A stretch of 7,452 bases of DNA from contig JADJPH010000096.1 in the NCBI GenBank assembly GCA_016713335.1, forward strand, positions 1-7,452, written 5' to 3'. Below the pieces are notes generated by a model. That model was not told the DNA's origin, ran no database searches, and saw only the letters and a list, made by a program, of their open reading frames with translations. This DNA is from Candidatus Fredericiella danica (GTDB lineage: Bacteria; Chloroflexota; Anaerolineae; Caldilineales; Caldilineaceae). This document shows, piece by piece, positions 6,631-7,452 of the stretch (position 1 is its first letter; every line of letters begins with the position of its first letter). The position numbers and the translations under genes were made by a program.

Positions 6631-7441
6631 ATGAATCACCTGCTACATACCAATCCCAACACACCGTTCCAATTCAACGTCACACCCGAACGCGCCGGCT
6701 GGACCACCCTGAGCTTTCGCATCCAGCACTGCCGCGCAGGCGAAACCATCTCCTTCGCCACCGGCGCCGACGAGATCGCCCTCGTGCCGCTGCAGGGCGA
6801 CGCATTGCTCCAGGTCGACGGCAACGAATACCCCGTCAATCGCGAGAACGTCTGGGTAGGTCCGCCGTCCGTCCTTTATGCGCCACCCAACAAGAGCATC
6901 ACCGTGATCGCCACGACGGACTTTGAATTCGCCGTCGGCAGCGCACCCGCCGACGGCATCTACCCCGTGCGCCTCTTTGAACCACGAAATGAAGCAGGAG
7001 ATCCATGGCGGTGGCGCCGCCACACGACAGGTCAAGGTTCCGTCTCTCCCCCCCCACCACCGCCTGCCGAACGGCTCATCCTCTTTGAAGTCTACGTACC
7101 GGGCGGCTCCTGGTCAGGCTGGCCGCCGCACTGCCACGACGGCTACCAGGGATCCCCCTACCTCGAAGAAACTTACTACTACCGCATCGACCCACCCACC
7201 GGCTTTGCCATCCACCGCAACTACCGGTTTGACACCGATTTTGATGAACTCCTACCCGTCCGGAACGGCGATCTGTGCTGGTAACGCAAGGCTTTCATCC
7301 GGTCGCGCTGCGCCGGGCAGCAACGTCTACTTTCTCAATTACCTGGCCGGCGAGCTGCGCAACGAAGCCCGCGCCACCCCACCCCTCGACGACCCCGCGC
7401 ACGCCTGGATCAAAGACAACTGGGAAGGAAACCATGCATGA
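6631..7441 (+). CDS. iolB: 5-deoxy-glucuronate isomerase IolB (frame-disrupted)
   Basis: This cupin-fold isomerase (IolB/KduI family) converts 5-deoxy-D-glucuronate to 2-deoxy-5-keto-D-gluconate, the IolC substrate. Read with frame changes it is about 270 residues, the usual size. The N-terminus MNHLLHTNPNTPFQFNVTPE continues to RAGWTTLSF, as in IolB, which favours ATG 6631; ATG 6616 in the same frame would add five residues. Neither has a strong Shine-Dalgarno. Then come EMKQEIHGGGAATRQV; ILFEVYVPGGSWSGWPPHCH with the likely metal-binding His pair (7129-7137); YLEETYYYRIDPPTGFAIHR; GDLCLVTQGFHPVA with a further His; and GSNVYFLNYLAGELR. Frame changes fall near 6983, 7048-7055 (eight C), 7277 and 7306. 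As written, the main ORF would stop at 7284 and lose the last strands of the cupin. The stop overlaps the next start (ATGA at 7438-7441). Confidence 0.9.
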
Positions 7442-7452
7442 AGTTGCCGATT
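7438..7452 (+). CDS. Start of a further gene in the iol cluster (partial)
   Basis: Only ATGAAGTTGCCGATT (MKLPI) is present. ATG 7438 overlaps the iolB TGA, and AAGGAA (7425-7430) lies 7 nt before it. An alternative ATG at 7434 (MHEVAD) has a poorer spacing of 3 nt. The context predicts another inositol-catabolism gene such as iolE or iolD, and MKLPI would suit a sugar-phosphate isomerase/epimerase-type start, but five residues cannot identify it. Confidence 0.5.

Noticed and set aside
1..7452. A new defence, RNA or mobile system
   Set aside because: All long coherent reading frames fall into known families and nothing forms a recognisable novel multi-gene module. The unexplained parts are intergenic repeats only.

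Overview
The window is roughly 60% GC by eye. It holds six genes plus two fragments cut by the window edges, arranged as two divergent groups around a repeat-rich intergenic region. I see no transposase, tRNA, rRNA, CRISPR array or phage gene. Gene content and the style of the intergenic repeats (heptamer-like CTCCGCG / CGCAAAG tracts, an AGACAAAG microsatellite) suggest an environmental bacterium such as a Chloroflexota (Caldilinea/Anaerolineae-like) genome or metagenome bin. That placement is a low-confidence inference.

Layout. 3-125 (+): C-terminal end of a LuxR/NarL-type regulator. 153-189: hairpin between convergent genes. 174-1191 (-): multi-pass membrane protein resembling DUF998, broken in frame. 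1412-2667 (-): MFS transporter, broken in frame near its C-terminus. 2678-3757 (-): intact AlkZ-like (HTH_42) winged-helix DNA glycosylase, 10 bp upstream of the MFS gene and probably in one operon with it. 3758-4232: intergenic region with a 68-bp-period tandem duplication and degenerate dispersed repeats. 4233-5342 (+): Gfo/Idh/MocA oxidoreductase. 5339-6352 (+): iolC. 6353-6630: spacer with a microsatellite and a second copy of the dispersed element. 6631-7441 (+): iolB. 7438-7452 (+): first five codons of another gene, overlapping the iolB stop.

The plus-strand genes form a myo-inositol catabolic cluster. IolB isomerises 5-deoxy-D-glucuronate to 2-deoxy-5-keto-D-gluconate, and IolC phosphorylates that product. 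The Gfo/Idh protein is a candidate for the dehydrogenase step, and the gene beginning at 7438 could be a further iol enzyme. The minus-strand pair (AlkZ-like glycosylase plus MFS pump) suggests protection against a DNA-alkylating compound by repair and export.

A caveat governs the whole annotation. Five of the six genes read correctly only if the frame is changed at many single-base points, several of them in homopolymers (A8, C8, G7). Family motifs stay intact across the breaks and full-length gene sizes are preserved. This looks like uncorrected indel error in an assembly rather than decay, so I annotate full gene spans as CDS and flag the breaks. I did not find a clearly new biological system; the most unusual items are the hairpin-bearing tandem repeat beside the AlkZ-like gene and the paired dispersed element around the oxidoreductase-iolC block.
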